Positions 1 to 5,578 of a stretch of DNA of 8,891 nucleotides are shown one piece after another (the first letter of the stretch is position 1; every line of letters begins with the position of its first letter). The notes beneath the pieces are model-generated. The model saw only the letters and a program-made list of their open reading frames with translations, searched no databases and had not been told where the DNA came from. Origin of the DNA: Candidatus Methanomethylicia archaeon (GTDB lineage: Archaea; Thermoproteota; Methanomethylicia; CALHIW01); assembly GCA_938030905.1 (NCBI GenBank), contig CALHIW010000050.1, positions 1 to 8,891 of the forward strand, given 5' to 3'. The position numbers and the translations under genes are program-made.

Positions 1-614
1 GCCCCCTCTACTCCATGTAGAGGCATTCCAGGTCTTCCAACTCTAGTTAGGGCCTCCTTAACATATCTAGCCTCATACATTCCCATTATTGTTTCATAGG
101 GGGTTCTAGCTCTAATTTCACGTCCATTTATTGTGTCTAGAGTAGGTGCAAGAATAATGTCTATTACTTTATACTGCGCAATTGCCATACATAGTGGGAT
201 AAAGTACTCCTCTGAAATTGCCATACCTAGGGATGACCCCTCAGCAATAGGGGGATTTCTATCTTCAGGTTTTCTACTTCTAATTGTAACCTTATCCTTA
301 CCATAGCCTAAAGTTATCTCTGATGGAATGTTTTGAAGTGCTTCCTTTATTTCCCCCTCAGTAAATGTGATTCTTCTACCTGTATCTGGACAGAACATTC
401 CAAGCCTTAAGGCCAAATCATATCCAGCCTTATAGAATTCATCAGCAAGCTTTAAATCAGTATTTACTGGATTATTAGGATCAAATGTTTTCTCTAAACC
501 ATACTCTTTCAGTATTTGTCTAGTAGTCTGTGGAACTAGTTTAAACTCGAATTCTCGCTTGGTGGTAATGGGTCCAGTAAGGGTTTTATCCAGTATGTTA
601 AAGAGAAGATCCAT
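1..614 (-). CDS. mtmB: MtmB-family methylamine:corrinoid methyltransferase (3' part outside window), without pyrrolysine
   Basis: Probably moves a methyl group from a methylated amine to the Co(I) corrinoid of the partner protein encoded just upstream. Seen: 204 codons from ATG at 614, open to the window edge. The segments CPDTGRRITFTEGEI (75-89), ISEEYFIP (133-140) and GRPGM (193-197) line up with my memory of Methanosarcina monomethylamine methyltransferase MtmB. In that protein the amber-encoded pyrrolysine is residue 202, in the order GRPGM-G-V-Pyl-G-P-E. Here the order is GRPGM-P-L-His-G-V-E, so His200 (bases 15-17) takes the pyrrolysine position, and no in-frame TAG occurs in the visible part. 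It starts 8 bases after the mtmC-like stop with only a weak Shine-Dalgarno-like AGGGAT, which suggests co-transcription. The MtmB family call is strong. The substrate is uncertain because non-pyrrolysine members of the sister MttB family use quaternary amines instead. Confidence 0.88.
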   Translation of the reverse strand, partial: MDLLFNILDKTLTGPITTKREFEFKLVPQTTRQILKEYGLEKTFDPNNPVNTDLKLADEFYKAGYDLALRLGMFCPDTGRRITFTEGEIKEALQNIPSEITLGYGKDKVTIRSRKPEDRNPPIAEGSSLGMAISEEYFIPLCMAIAQYKVIDIILAPTLDTINGREIRARTPYETIMGMYEARYVKEALTRVGRPGMPLHGVEG

Positions 615-622
615 AAAGATCC

Positions 623-1318
623 CTAGCGCCACTCTCCAATTATAATGGGTTTCTCTAATTTATCCCCTCTCTCCATGAGGAGATTACATAGTTTAACAGC
701 TCTTTCAGCATCTTTAGCCCATCCATCAGCACCTATCTCCCTAGCCCATTCAGGACTAATAGCAGCCCCTCCAACTATAATGTAGAATTTATTTCTAATA
801 TTTTCATCTATTAGTCTCTGAACCACATCCCTCATGTAGAACATGGATGGGGTTAAAAGACATGAAATACCTATAATGTTTGCAGATTCAGCTTTAGCTA
901 TCTCAACAAATTTAGTTGGATGAACATCATTACCTAAATCTATAATTTGATAGCCGTTAGCACTTAGTATAGCTGAAACTATGTTTTTCCCAATATCATG
1001 AATATCACCATAAATAGTTCCTATAACTATCTTTCCTTTAAAAGCCTGTACTCCACCCTTAGGAAGTAGAATTTTTAAAGCCTCTTGAGCAGCCTCTCCA
1101 GCTAAAACAAGCTCCGGTAGGAAGACTTCAAGTCTTTCATATTTTTCCCCTAGGATATCCATTGCTGGCTTGATAGCTTCATTTATTATCTTAGCTATCG
1201 GGGTCTCTACTTCACTTAGCATTAATGCTGCATTCCTAGCAGCTTCAGAATCTCCATTTAAAATAGCTTCTCTAAGAAGATTTAGATTTTTATCAATAAC
1301 CTCCTTATTTCTATACAT
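623..1318 (-). CDS. mtmC: Methylamine corrinoid protein (MtmC-like, B12-binding)
   Basis: Cytoplasmic methyl carrier: its cobalt corrinoid would accept the methyl group from the MtmB-like enzyme and pass it to a second methyltransferase. Seen: 231 residues. An N-terminal helical B12-binding cap (about 5-90) is followed by a Rossmann-like B12 domain with DIHDIG at 105-110, the D-x-H-x-x-G signature whose His107 should be the lower cobalt ligand. ISCLLT (151-156) and VGGAAIS (182-188) are the other usual cofactor-contact segments. Length is close to the roughly 215 residues of known MtmC proteins. The frame stays open to 1495, but I chose the ATG at 1318. The family N-terminus begins there, and a TATA-like box lies 27 bases upstream, giving a leaderless start. 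It ends in TAG and precedes the mtmB-like gene by 8 bases, the same C-then-B order as Methanosarcina mtmCB. Whether it serves mono-, di- or trimethylamine cannot be told from this protein alone. Confidence 0.92.
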   Translation of the reverse strand: MYRNKEVIDKNLNLLREAILNGDSEAARNAALMLSEVETPIAKIINEAIKPAMDILGEKYERLEVFLPELVLAGEAAQEALKILLPKGGVQAFKGKIVIGTIYGDIHDIGKNIVSAILSANGYQIIDLGNDVHPTKFVEIAKAESANIIGISCLLTPSMFYMRDVVQRLIDENIRNKFYIIVGGAAISPEWAREIGADGWAKDAERAVKLCNLLMERGDKLEKPIIIGEWR

Positions 1319-1340
1319 GATGATCAGATAGTACATAGGG

Positions 1341-1357
1341 TTATTTAAGTTTTTACT
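1341..1357 (-). promoter_or_regulatory. Promoter of mtmC-mtmB (BRE/TATA)
   Basis: On the minus strand the sequence reads AAAAACTTAAATAA, a purine-rich BRE-like stretch followed by a TATA-like box centred near 1345. That is 27 bases before the ATG at 1318, the distance at which archaeal transcription normally begins. The mRNA is therefore expected to be leaderless, and no Shine-Dalgarno sequence precedes the ATG. Confidence 0.6.
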
Positions 1358-1358
1358 C

Positions 1359-1390
1359 ATGTTTAAACGATTTCTCCATGGTTTAAGCAT
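1359..1390. promoter_or_regulatory. Dyad operator candidate upstream of mtmC promoter
   Basis: The arms atgtttaaac (1359-1368) and gtttaagcat (1381-1390) are inverted copies matching at 9 of 10 positions, separated by 12 bases. Their centres are 22 bases apart, about two helical turns, which suits a dimeric helix-turn-helix regulator. The dyad lies directly upstream of the BRE/TATA element of mtmC, where an archaeal activator would bind. No regulator gene is in the window. The arms are AT-rich, so chance is not excluded. Confidence 0.4.
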
Positions 1391-1618
1391 ATTTAGTTGT
1401 TTGATTCCATATATGATATTTATTTGAATACATCGTATTTCTTCAATATTTAAATAAGCTATGAGTATGGAGGTGCAATGGTAATATTGAATCATTATCT
1501 AAACTGGAAGTCTAAATTATTCTACTAAACTAAAGAGAAATCCTTTCTTATAGCAAGCAGGAATAGGTGGATGGAAGATCATAGTTAAACAGCACTAAAA
1601 GACCAAAATACTCATACA

Positions 1619-1753
1619 TCTTAGAAACGACTAGAACACGTCTATGAGAAGGTTACTCATAGACTCCGCCAAACCCATACATCTACTTGCTCATTTTGAG
1701 AAGTTTAAGAAACCCCACATCATGATAGGTCTAACCATTTACCGTTTCTAAGA
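1619..1753. repeat. Nested inverted repeat (possible ncRNA or small element)
   Basis: The outer arms tcttagaaacg (1619-1629) and cgtttctaaga (1743-1753) are perfectly complementary over 11 bases. Inside them lie a perfect 9-bp hairpin with a 7-base loop (gtctatgag 1640-1648, ctcatagac 1656-1664) and a 7-bp stem with one bulged base (about 1686-1703, loop ttt). The whole could fold as a closed multi-branched RNA of about 135 nt, or could be terminal repeats of a tiny element. No target-site duplication is visible at the ends. The stems are not GC-rich, which argues against a classic thermophile structural RNA. Confidence 0.4.
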
Positions 1754-1961
1754 CTTAATCTACTTCAAATGAAGACATATACTATGATATTTTATCAAGC
1801 TATAATCTTGGCTTAACATGCTCAATAATTGTATACTGTCAAAAACATTCAAAATACTATCATCTATACGTTTAGAGTAAGCGTATGGCCTCACATTAAG
1901 GCAGCTTTAATCATGTTAACTTTAAACGTGTAGAGTTGAATTGACGTGTGAAATAGAAAGA

Positions 1962-1970
1962 TTTATATTA
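1962..1970 (+). promoter_or_regulatory. Promoter (TATA) of the Cys-rich V4R-like gene
   Basis: The sequence tttatatta, preceded by purine-rich aaatagaaaga, is centred about 21 bases before the GTG at 1987 and 24 before the GTG at 1990. This supports a leaderless or near-leaderless transcript beginning at one of these GTG codons. Confidence 0.55.
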
Positions 1971-1986
1971 ATTAACGATAGGTTAC

Positions 1987-2457
1987 GTGGTGTTAGATGT
2001 GGTTGAGAAATGGAGAAGTGAAGCTTATGAGCGTTTAATACGTGAATGGATAAAGGGAATTGTAGCTGGTTTAAATGAGGTTAGTGAGGAAATAGCTAGA
2101 AAGATTCTAAAAGAATGCGGTGAAGCTTGCGCTAAAATCTGGCTTGATTCCTACGGTTATGATCCAGCATCTTATGATTTAAATTCCTGGATAAGGCTTA
2201 TTCAACAATTAGAGCCTAGTATTCGAAGTATTAGTATAATTGGAAATACTATTGTTTATGAGCTTAAAACTAAGGAATGTGTATGCCCACTAGTTTCAGG
2301 AAACATAGTTAAGCCAACTTTTAAGCTATGTTCAGCATGTGCTGTTAACTTCCTCGAATACATATTCAGGAAAGTTGCTAAGAAACCTGTTAGAGCTAGG
2401 GTTATGGAGAGCTTCGCAGCCGGAGCTGATAAATGTGTTTTCCAGATACAGCTATAG
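1987..2457 (+). CDS. Small Cys-rich protein, V4R / ATC-hydrolase-like (function unknown)
   Basis: I do not recognise a specific gene. Seen: 156 residues, no membrane segment or signal peptide, and seven cysteines in pairs: C44-x3-C48, C98-x-C100 and C115-x2-C118, plus C150. The last third (about 97-156) has a C-P start, a C-x2-C helix with NFLEYIF, and an ending GADKCVFQI. That ending resembles the C-terminus of V4R (4-vinyl reductase) and L-2-amino-thiazoline-4-carboxylate hydrolase-like domains, which usually end in G-D-x-C-x-F-x-I. Such domains bind small hydrophobic or metallo-cofactor ligands, and the paired cysteines suggest metal or Fe-S binding. It starts at GTG (no nearby ATG), placed by the TATA box, and ends in TAG. 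It is transcribed away from the mtmCB module across a long gap, so a link to methyltransferase activation or sensing is only a guess. Confidence 0.7.
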   Translation: MVLDVVEKWRSEAYERLIREWIKGIVAGLNEVSEEIARKILKECGEACAKIWLDSYGYDPASYDLNSWIRLIQQLEPSIRSISIIGNTIVYELKTKECVCPLVSGNIVKPTFKLCSACAVNFLEYIFRKVAKKPVRARVMESFAAGADKCVFQIQL

Positions 2458-2470
2458 TGGCTTAATGTTA

Positions 2471-2492
2471 AGAGTACTCATGAGTTAACTCT
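2471..2492 (+). terminator. Imperfect hairpin after the Cys-rich gene
   Basis: The arms agagt (2471-2475) and actct (2488-2492) pair around the perfect 10-base palindrome actcatgagt (2476-2485), leaving a 2-base bulge. It sits 14 bases after the stop codon in the space between two convergent genes. No T tract follows closely, so it is a weak terminator candidate. Confidence 0.3.
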
Positions 2493-2542
2493 ATAGCTAG
2501 GCTTCTACGAATGGTAATTTAGTTAATTCCCCTATTCTAACC

Positions 2543-2556
2543 TTGTAAAAATTGAT
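2543..2556 (-). terminator. Oligo-T terminator of the iron-sulfur flavoprotein gene
   Basis: On the minus strand the stop codon is followed within about 5 bases by TTTTTAC. Runs of five or more T shortly after a stop codon are the usual intrinsic terminators in archaea. Confidence 0.4.
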
Positions 2557-3195
2557 TTATTGTTTAGATGGCTTAGGATATCTTGAAGCACCATATCTCT
2601 CCTGTGCTATACGATATAGTGGTATATCATGCTCCTCTGGGAAGCGGTTTCCATTTTTTATCATTAATACGATTTGTTTTCCAAGTTCTCTAGCTGTCTT
2701 CATTCCTCTTTCATCGTTTACTATGCTTCCCTTCTCGTAGGCTAGCCCCTCAACAGATTCAGCACATATCATGTGGTTACTGATAAAGTATCTGTTGAAG
2801 AAGTTTAATGTTTCAACAGCTCCAGTTCTACCAGCCACAGCGATTGCTGCAGCAACTTTGTTTGAGAGTTTTAGATTTGGAAAGGTAAGTGCATATGTTC
2901 GGTCTATGAAGATTTTTGCCTGTGCACACATTTGCCAGAAGTATACAGGTGTACCAAATATTATACCGTCCACCTCAAGAAGTTTTTTATACATGATCTG
3001 CATGTCATCGTTTATACTACATTCACCTGTTTTATGACATGCTCCACATCCATTGCAAGGATTTATTTTATAGTCTCTAGTTGTAATAAGCTCAGTTTCA
3101 GCACCTGCCTCTCTAGCTCCCTCAAGTGCTTCACGAACAATTATTTCAGTATTCCCATTTTCTCTAGGGCTGAAAACTATACCTAAAACCTTCAA
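2557..3195 (-). CDS. Iron-sulfur flavoprotein (Isf / NADPH-dependent FMN reductase family)
   Basis: Cytosolic electron carrier or reductase with FMN and one [4Fe-4S] cluster. The family is known in methanogens and other anaerobes, where it accepts electrons from ferredoxin and can reduce O2, peroxide or other acceptors. Seen: 212 residues with a flavodoxin-like fold. There is a phosphate loop at SPRENGNT (9-16) and a compact cluster motif C47-x2-C50-x2-C53-x5-C59, diagnostic of Isf. GTPVYFW (81-87) with the following helix and AGRTGAVE (121-128) form the flavin site. The C-terminal tail is about 20 residues longer than in Isf of Methanosarcina. The start is TTG at 3195, because the family N-terminus MKVLGI begins there and no in-frame ATG lies upstream. 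AGGGGA ends 6 bases before it and could serve as a ribosome binding site. It is divergent from the dehydrogenase gene and convergent with the Cys-rich gene. Its physiological partner is unknown. Confidence 0.88.
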   Translation of the reverse strand: MKVLGIVFSPRENGNTEIIVREALEGAREAGAETELITTRDYKINPCNGCGACHKTGECSINDDMQIMYKKLLEVDGIIFGTPVYFWQMCAQAKIFIDRTYALTFPNLKLSNKVAAAIAVAGRTGAVETLNFFNRYFISNHMICAESVEGLAYEKGSIVNDERGMKTARELGKQIVLMIKNGNRFPEEHDIPLYRIAQERYGASRYPKPSKQ

Positions 3196-3225
3196 TTTAC
3201 ATCCCCTAAATTAGGAAAACAACAT

Positions 3226-3234
3226 CTTAAATAC
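3226..3234 (-). promoter_or_regulatory. Promoter of the iron-sulfur flavoprotein gene
   Basis: The minus strand reads GTATTTAAG, centred about 35 bases before the TTG start at 3195. Transcription would start near 3204, leaving a leader of about 10 bases that contains AGGGGA and the start-stop pair ATGTAA. Confidence 0.45.
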
Positions 3235-3255
3235 TTATTGATTAATAAGCTGGTT

Positions 3256-3268
3256 AAAGTTAAATTTG
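3256..3268 (+). promoter_or_regulatory. Promoter of the zinc dehydrogenase gene (BRE/TATA)
   Basis: The sequence aaagttaaatttg combines a BRE-like purine run with a TATA-like ttaaattt centred about 27 bases before the ATG at 3291. The transcript should be leaderless. This element and the flavoprotein promoter face away from each other within 95 bases of shared intergenic DNA. Confidence 0.5.
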
Positions 3269-3290
3269 TTAAAGTTTAGAATATATAGTT

Positions 3291-4265
3291 ATGAAGGCCG
3301 CTATATTTAAAGGTCCTGGAAAGATAGATGTTGAGAATATACCTAATCTATCCCCATCTAAGGGAGAGGTTATTGTTAGGTTTAGAGCTGGTAGTATTTG
3401 TGGTACAGATTTACATTTTTATCGTGGTGAGTGGAGTGGGCTAAGAGCTGGGCAGGTTATTGGCCATGATGCTTGTGGAGAGCTGCTTGATACTGGGGTG
3501 AGAGTTGCTATGGTCCCAGTTGTTTATTGTGGTTTATGCTGGTATTGTCTTCAAGGTTTGTTCAATCATTGTGAAAATGGGGGGATTAAAGGTTTTGATT
3601 ATGATGGCTTCTTTTCAGAGTATGTTGTAGTACCTGAAAGAAATATTCTTCCAATTCCTGAAAATGTAAGTGATGAGGAGGCTGCAGTTCTTGAGCCTGT
3701 TGCTCTTGCAATCCATACTTTAGATATGCTTAATCCGAGAATTCACGACTGGGTAGCTATAATTGGTCAGGGTTCAATAGGTTTATTGATGACTCAAATA
3801 GCGAAGCTTAAGGGATGTAGAGTTATTGCAATTGATATGCTTGACTATAGATTAAAGCTTTCAGAAAGATTTGGTGCTGACTTCTATATTAATGCTCAAT
3901 ATGAGAATTCAGCTAGTAGAGTTATGGAAATTACTGGACGTGGCTCAGATATAGTGATTGAGGCTGCGGGAACTAGACAAGCTGTTGAGCAAACCCTACT
4001 TCTAGCTAGGAAAGCTGGAAAAATTGCCTTGGTAGGAGGGTTTGAGGGCTATCTAGATTTAGGAGTTGTTGGAGAGGTGAAGCTATTCACTAGCTACATT
4101 TCCCCGGTGGAGTATCCCCTAGCTTTAAGACTTATAGCTGAAAGAAAAGTAGATGTTAAAAACTTGATAACTCATAGATTTAAACTAGCTGAATTTAAGC
4201 AAGCAATAGAAATAGCAAATAATCTATTAGAGAAGCCGGTAAGAGTTGTTGTTACTGCTTACTAG
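3291..4265 (+). CDS. Zinc-dependent medium-chain alcohol/polyol dehydrogenase
   Basis: Cytosolic NAD(P)-linked oxidoreductase of the medium-chain family (threonine, sorbitol or alcohol dehydrogenase group), interconverting an alcohol and a carbonyl. Seen: 324 residues, somewhat shorter than the usual 340-350. The GroES-like catalytic domain has zinc ligands Cys37 (SICGTD) and His59, plus Glu135 (LEPVA). The structural zinc lobe is C80-x2-C83-x2-C86-x7-C94. The Rossmann fold has GQGSIG at 159-164, and Asp182 ends the second strand, which favours NAD over NADP. The usual G-H-E motif reads G-H-D here (58-60). The start is ATG with a well-placed TATA box. It is divergent from the iron-sulfur flavoprotein and convergent with cooC, with 6 bases between their stops. 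The substrate cannot be read from the sequence, so threonine, butanediol, sorbitol or simple alcohol activity all remain possible. Confidence 0.88.
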   Translation: MKAAIFKGPGKIDVENIPNLSPSKGEVIVRFRAGSICGTDLHFYRGEWSGLRAGQVIGHDACGELLDTGVRVAMVPVVYCGLCWYCLQGLFNHCENGGIKGFDYDGFFSEYVVVPERNILPIPENVSDEEAAVLEPVALAIHTLDMLNPRIHDWVAIIGQGSIGLLMTQIAKLKGCRVIAIDMLDYRLKLSERFGADFYINAQYENSASRVMEITGRGSDIVIEAAGTRQAVEQTLLLARKAGKIALVGGFEGYLDLGVVGEVKLFTSYISPVEYPLALRLIAERKVDVKNLITHRFKLAEFKQAIEIANNLLEKPVRVVVTAY

Positions 4266-4272
4266 AAGCAGT
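4254..4272. terminator. Shared hairpin between convergent dehydrogenase and cooC stops
   Basis: The arms actgctt (4254-4260) and aagcagt (4266-4272) form a perfect 7-bp stem with a 5-base loop. The loop contains the TAG stop of the dehydrogenase, and the right arm ends within the TAA stop of cooC. By symmetry it would form on both transcripts, so it is a candidate bidirectional termination or 3'-end stability element. On the plus side a moderately T-rich stretch follows. Confidence 0.4.
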
Positions 4273-5057
4273 TAGCCTAGTATTTTAGATATTGAATCTT
4301 CTGTTTTCATCATTACTATTTTTGTCATGATGTTTTCAATAGCTTTAATTGCAGGTGAATCTCTAGGTATTTTAGTTATGGGTAGGCCGTTTAAATCATG
4401 TATTAAAATGTTCTGGTCTTCCGGAATATAGCCTATTAATTCAATCTCTATTTTCTCAATCTCACTCCTAATATAGTTTAGACTGTTTTCGGGTATTCTG
4501 TTAGCTACAATGTAAAACCTCTTAATTTTATTATTTAGCTCAGTAGCTAAATCTTTTATACGTTTAGCTGTTAGAATTCCTCTTATACTTGGATCAGTGA
4601 CAATAAGCATTATGTTAACATCCCTAGTTGTTCTTCTACTTAAATGTTCAAGACCTGCCTCAGTATCCATGATGACGTATTCATAGTTTCTGGAAAGCTT
4701 ATCAACGATTTTTCTAAGGATATGGTTAATGTAGCAATAACATCCAGGTCCTTCAGGTCTACCCATGGGTAGGAGATCAAATTCATCCCCCTCAACGATA
4801 ACCTCACTATATATAAGATATTCAAAATAGTCTTCTTTTGAGCTTGCTGATTCACCTATTTTTAGAAGTTCCTCTCTAACATCACCTAAAGTCTTTTTAA
4901 CTTCAATACCTAAAGCCTCATTAAGATTTGTATTTGGATCAGCATCAACAGCAAGTATTGAACCTAGCTTATTTCTGCTAAGATAATCTATGATTAGAGC
5001 TGAAACTGTTGTTTTACCTGCTCCTCCTTTACCGCTTACTGCAATTGTAAATGTCAT
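4272..5057 (-). CDS. cooC: CooC-type nickel-insertion ATPase for CO dehydrogenase
   Basis: Cytosolic MinD/NifH-like ATPase that helps load nickel into the active-site cluster of carbon monoxide dehydrogenase (CODH) or acetyl-CoA synthase. Seen: 261 residues, normal for the family. There is a deviant P-loop GKGGAGKTT at 9-17, VDADPN at 37-42 (switch I) and the signature MGRPEGPGCYCYIN (98-111). Its Cys106-x-Cys108 pair binds metal at the dimer interface. The Walker B/switch II region is IMDTEAG at 129-135. The start is ATG at 5057 with a TATA-like box about 25 bases upstream. It is the last gene of a minus-strand cluster after the CooT-like gene and an unknown gene. No CODH subunit gene is in the window, so the target enzyme is inferred from family knowledge. 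AcsF-type proteins, which act on acetyl-CoA synthase, look very similar. Confidence 0.93.
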   Translation of the reverse strand: MTFTIAVSGKGGAGKTTVSALIIDYLSRNKLGSILAVDADPNTNLNEALGIEVKKTLGDVREELLKIGESASSKEDYFEYLIYSEVIVEGDEFDLLPMGRPEGPGCYCYINHILRKIVDKLSRNYEYVIMDTEAGLEHLSRRTTRDVNIMLIVTDPSIRGILTAKRIKDLATELNNKIKRFYIVANRIPENSLNYIRSEIEKIEIELIGYIPEDQNILIHDLNGLPITKIPRDSPAIKAIENIMTKIVMMKTEDSISKILG

Positions 5058-5076
5058 AAAGTATGCTCAGCTAAGT

Positions 5077-5086
5077 AATATATAAG
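5077..5086 (-). promoter_or_regulatory. Promoter of cooC
   Basis: The minus strand reads CTTATATATTA in the 47-base gap between the upstream gene's stop and cooC. It is centred about 25 bases before the ATG, so cooC can be transcribed on its own as a leaderless mRNA as well as by read-through. Confidence 0.5.
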
Positions 5087-5104
5087 TATATTGCAATAAT
5101 ATAG

Positions 5105-5557
5105 CTAGCATATATAGCTTGGTTGAATTGTCTTTGTAAAGCTATAAGTACCTGTATATGAGTACCCTAACTCTACTAGCATGTTTGAAGCTAAGTTTCC
5201 AATATTTACTAGCTTAACTGTTTTAACTCCTCTCAGACTAAGATAGTTCTCAACGTATTTTAAAATGTTTTTTAAGGCTTCTCTACTACTACTGGATTTG
5301 TCGTATATCATTACTGTTAGGGTAGCATTATCCCCCCTTACATATGTATAGGCTACTCCATACTCAACATTTCTTTGAAAGGTATCTGAAGGAACTAGAT
5401 CAACAATAACTTTCCTATCGTTAACTGTAGAGACTTTAACATTAAGCTTTTCACTCTTTATGGATTTAGTAATTCTAAAGGTAATACTGCTATCCATAAT
5501 ATTTATAGTAATTTTAAATCTTCCTAGACCTGGAATATCAATTTCACTACTTAGCAT
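5105..5557 (-). CDS. Hypothetical protein between cooT and cooC, faint GNAT-like C-terminus
   Basis: Not recognised. Seen: 150 residues, soluble, with no membrane segments and a single cysteine, the very last residue (Cys150). The N-terminal half (about 1-80) alternates short beta strands (FKITIN, ITFRIT, KVIVDLVP). The C-terminal half has a long helix (93-109), a strand VKTVKLVNIG and then LASNMLVELGYSYTGTYSFTKTI. Residues 125-145 resemble the last helix and strand of GNAT acetyltransferases (A-x-x-x-x-E-x-L-G-[FY]), but the acetyl-CoA loop of that fold is not visible. It starts with ATG 21 bases after the CooT-like stop and has no promoter of its own that I can see, so it probably shares that transcript. 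The position suggests a role linked to nickel or CODH maturation. A degenerate acetyltransferase or an unrelated new family are both possible. Confidence 0.65.
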   Translation of the reverse strand: MLSSEIDIPGLGRFKITINIMDSSITFRITKSIKSEKLNVKVSTVNDRKVIVDLVPSDTFQRNVEYGVAYTYVRGDNATLTVMIYDKSSSSREALKNILKYVENYLSLRGVKTVKLVNIGNLASNMLVELGYSYTGTYSFTKTIQPSYIC

Positions 5558-5578
5558 ACTATGTATATTATAGCTTAG

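Larger units (their letters stand above)
1391..1986. other. Long intergenic region between mtmC and the Cys-rich gene
   Basis: No convincing gene is present in this stretch. The minus frame upstream of mtmC runs to 1495, but it lies upstream of the promoter and resembles nothing. Between 1500 and 1960 every frame is broken by stops. It holds a nested inverted repeat (1619-1753, listed separately), a looser pair ttcaatatt/aatattgaa (1442-1450 and 1483-1491), a 7-bp hairpin with one wobble pair at 1895-1911, and the promoter of the next gene. No tRNA or rRNA signature was seen. It could contain a small RNA, a long regulatory region or an eroded element. Confidence 0.5.

Noticed and set aside
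1319..1495. N-terminal extension of the mtmC-like protein (open frame continues upstream of 1318)
   Set aside because: The extra 59 codons lie upstream of a well-placed TATA box, look unlike any corrinoid protein N-terminus, and would make the protein longer than its family.
1500..1760. Transposase remnant on the minus strand
   Set aside because: A few protein-like runs occur, but every frame has frequent stops and nothing matches a transposase motif I know.
1391..1986. tRNA, rRNA or CRISPR array in the long gap
   Set aside because: No T-loop GGTTCRA, acceptor stems, GC-rich structural segment or regularly spaced repeats were found.
2552..3186. Plus-strand open frames opposite the iron-sulfur flavoprotein
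   Set aside because: They are antisense shadows. The minus-strand protein has a complete Fe-S and flavin signature, and the plus products show no recognisable motifs.
4640..4855. Second minus-strand open frame within cooC
   Set aside because: It overlaps the well-supported CooC protein in another phase and has no family features.
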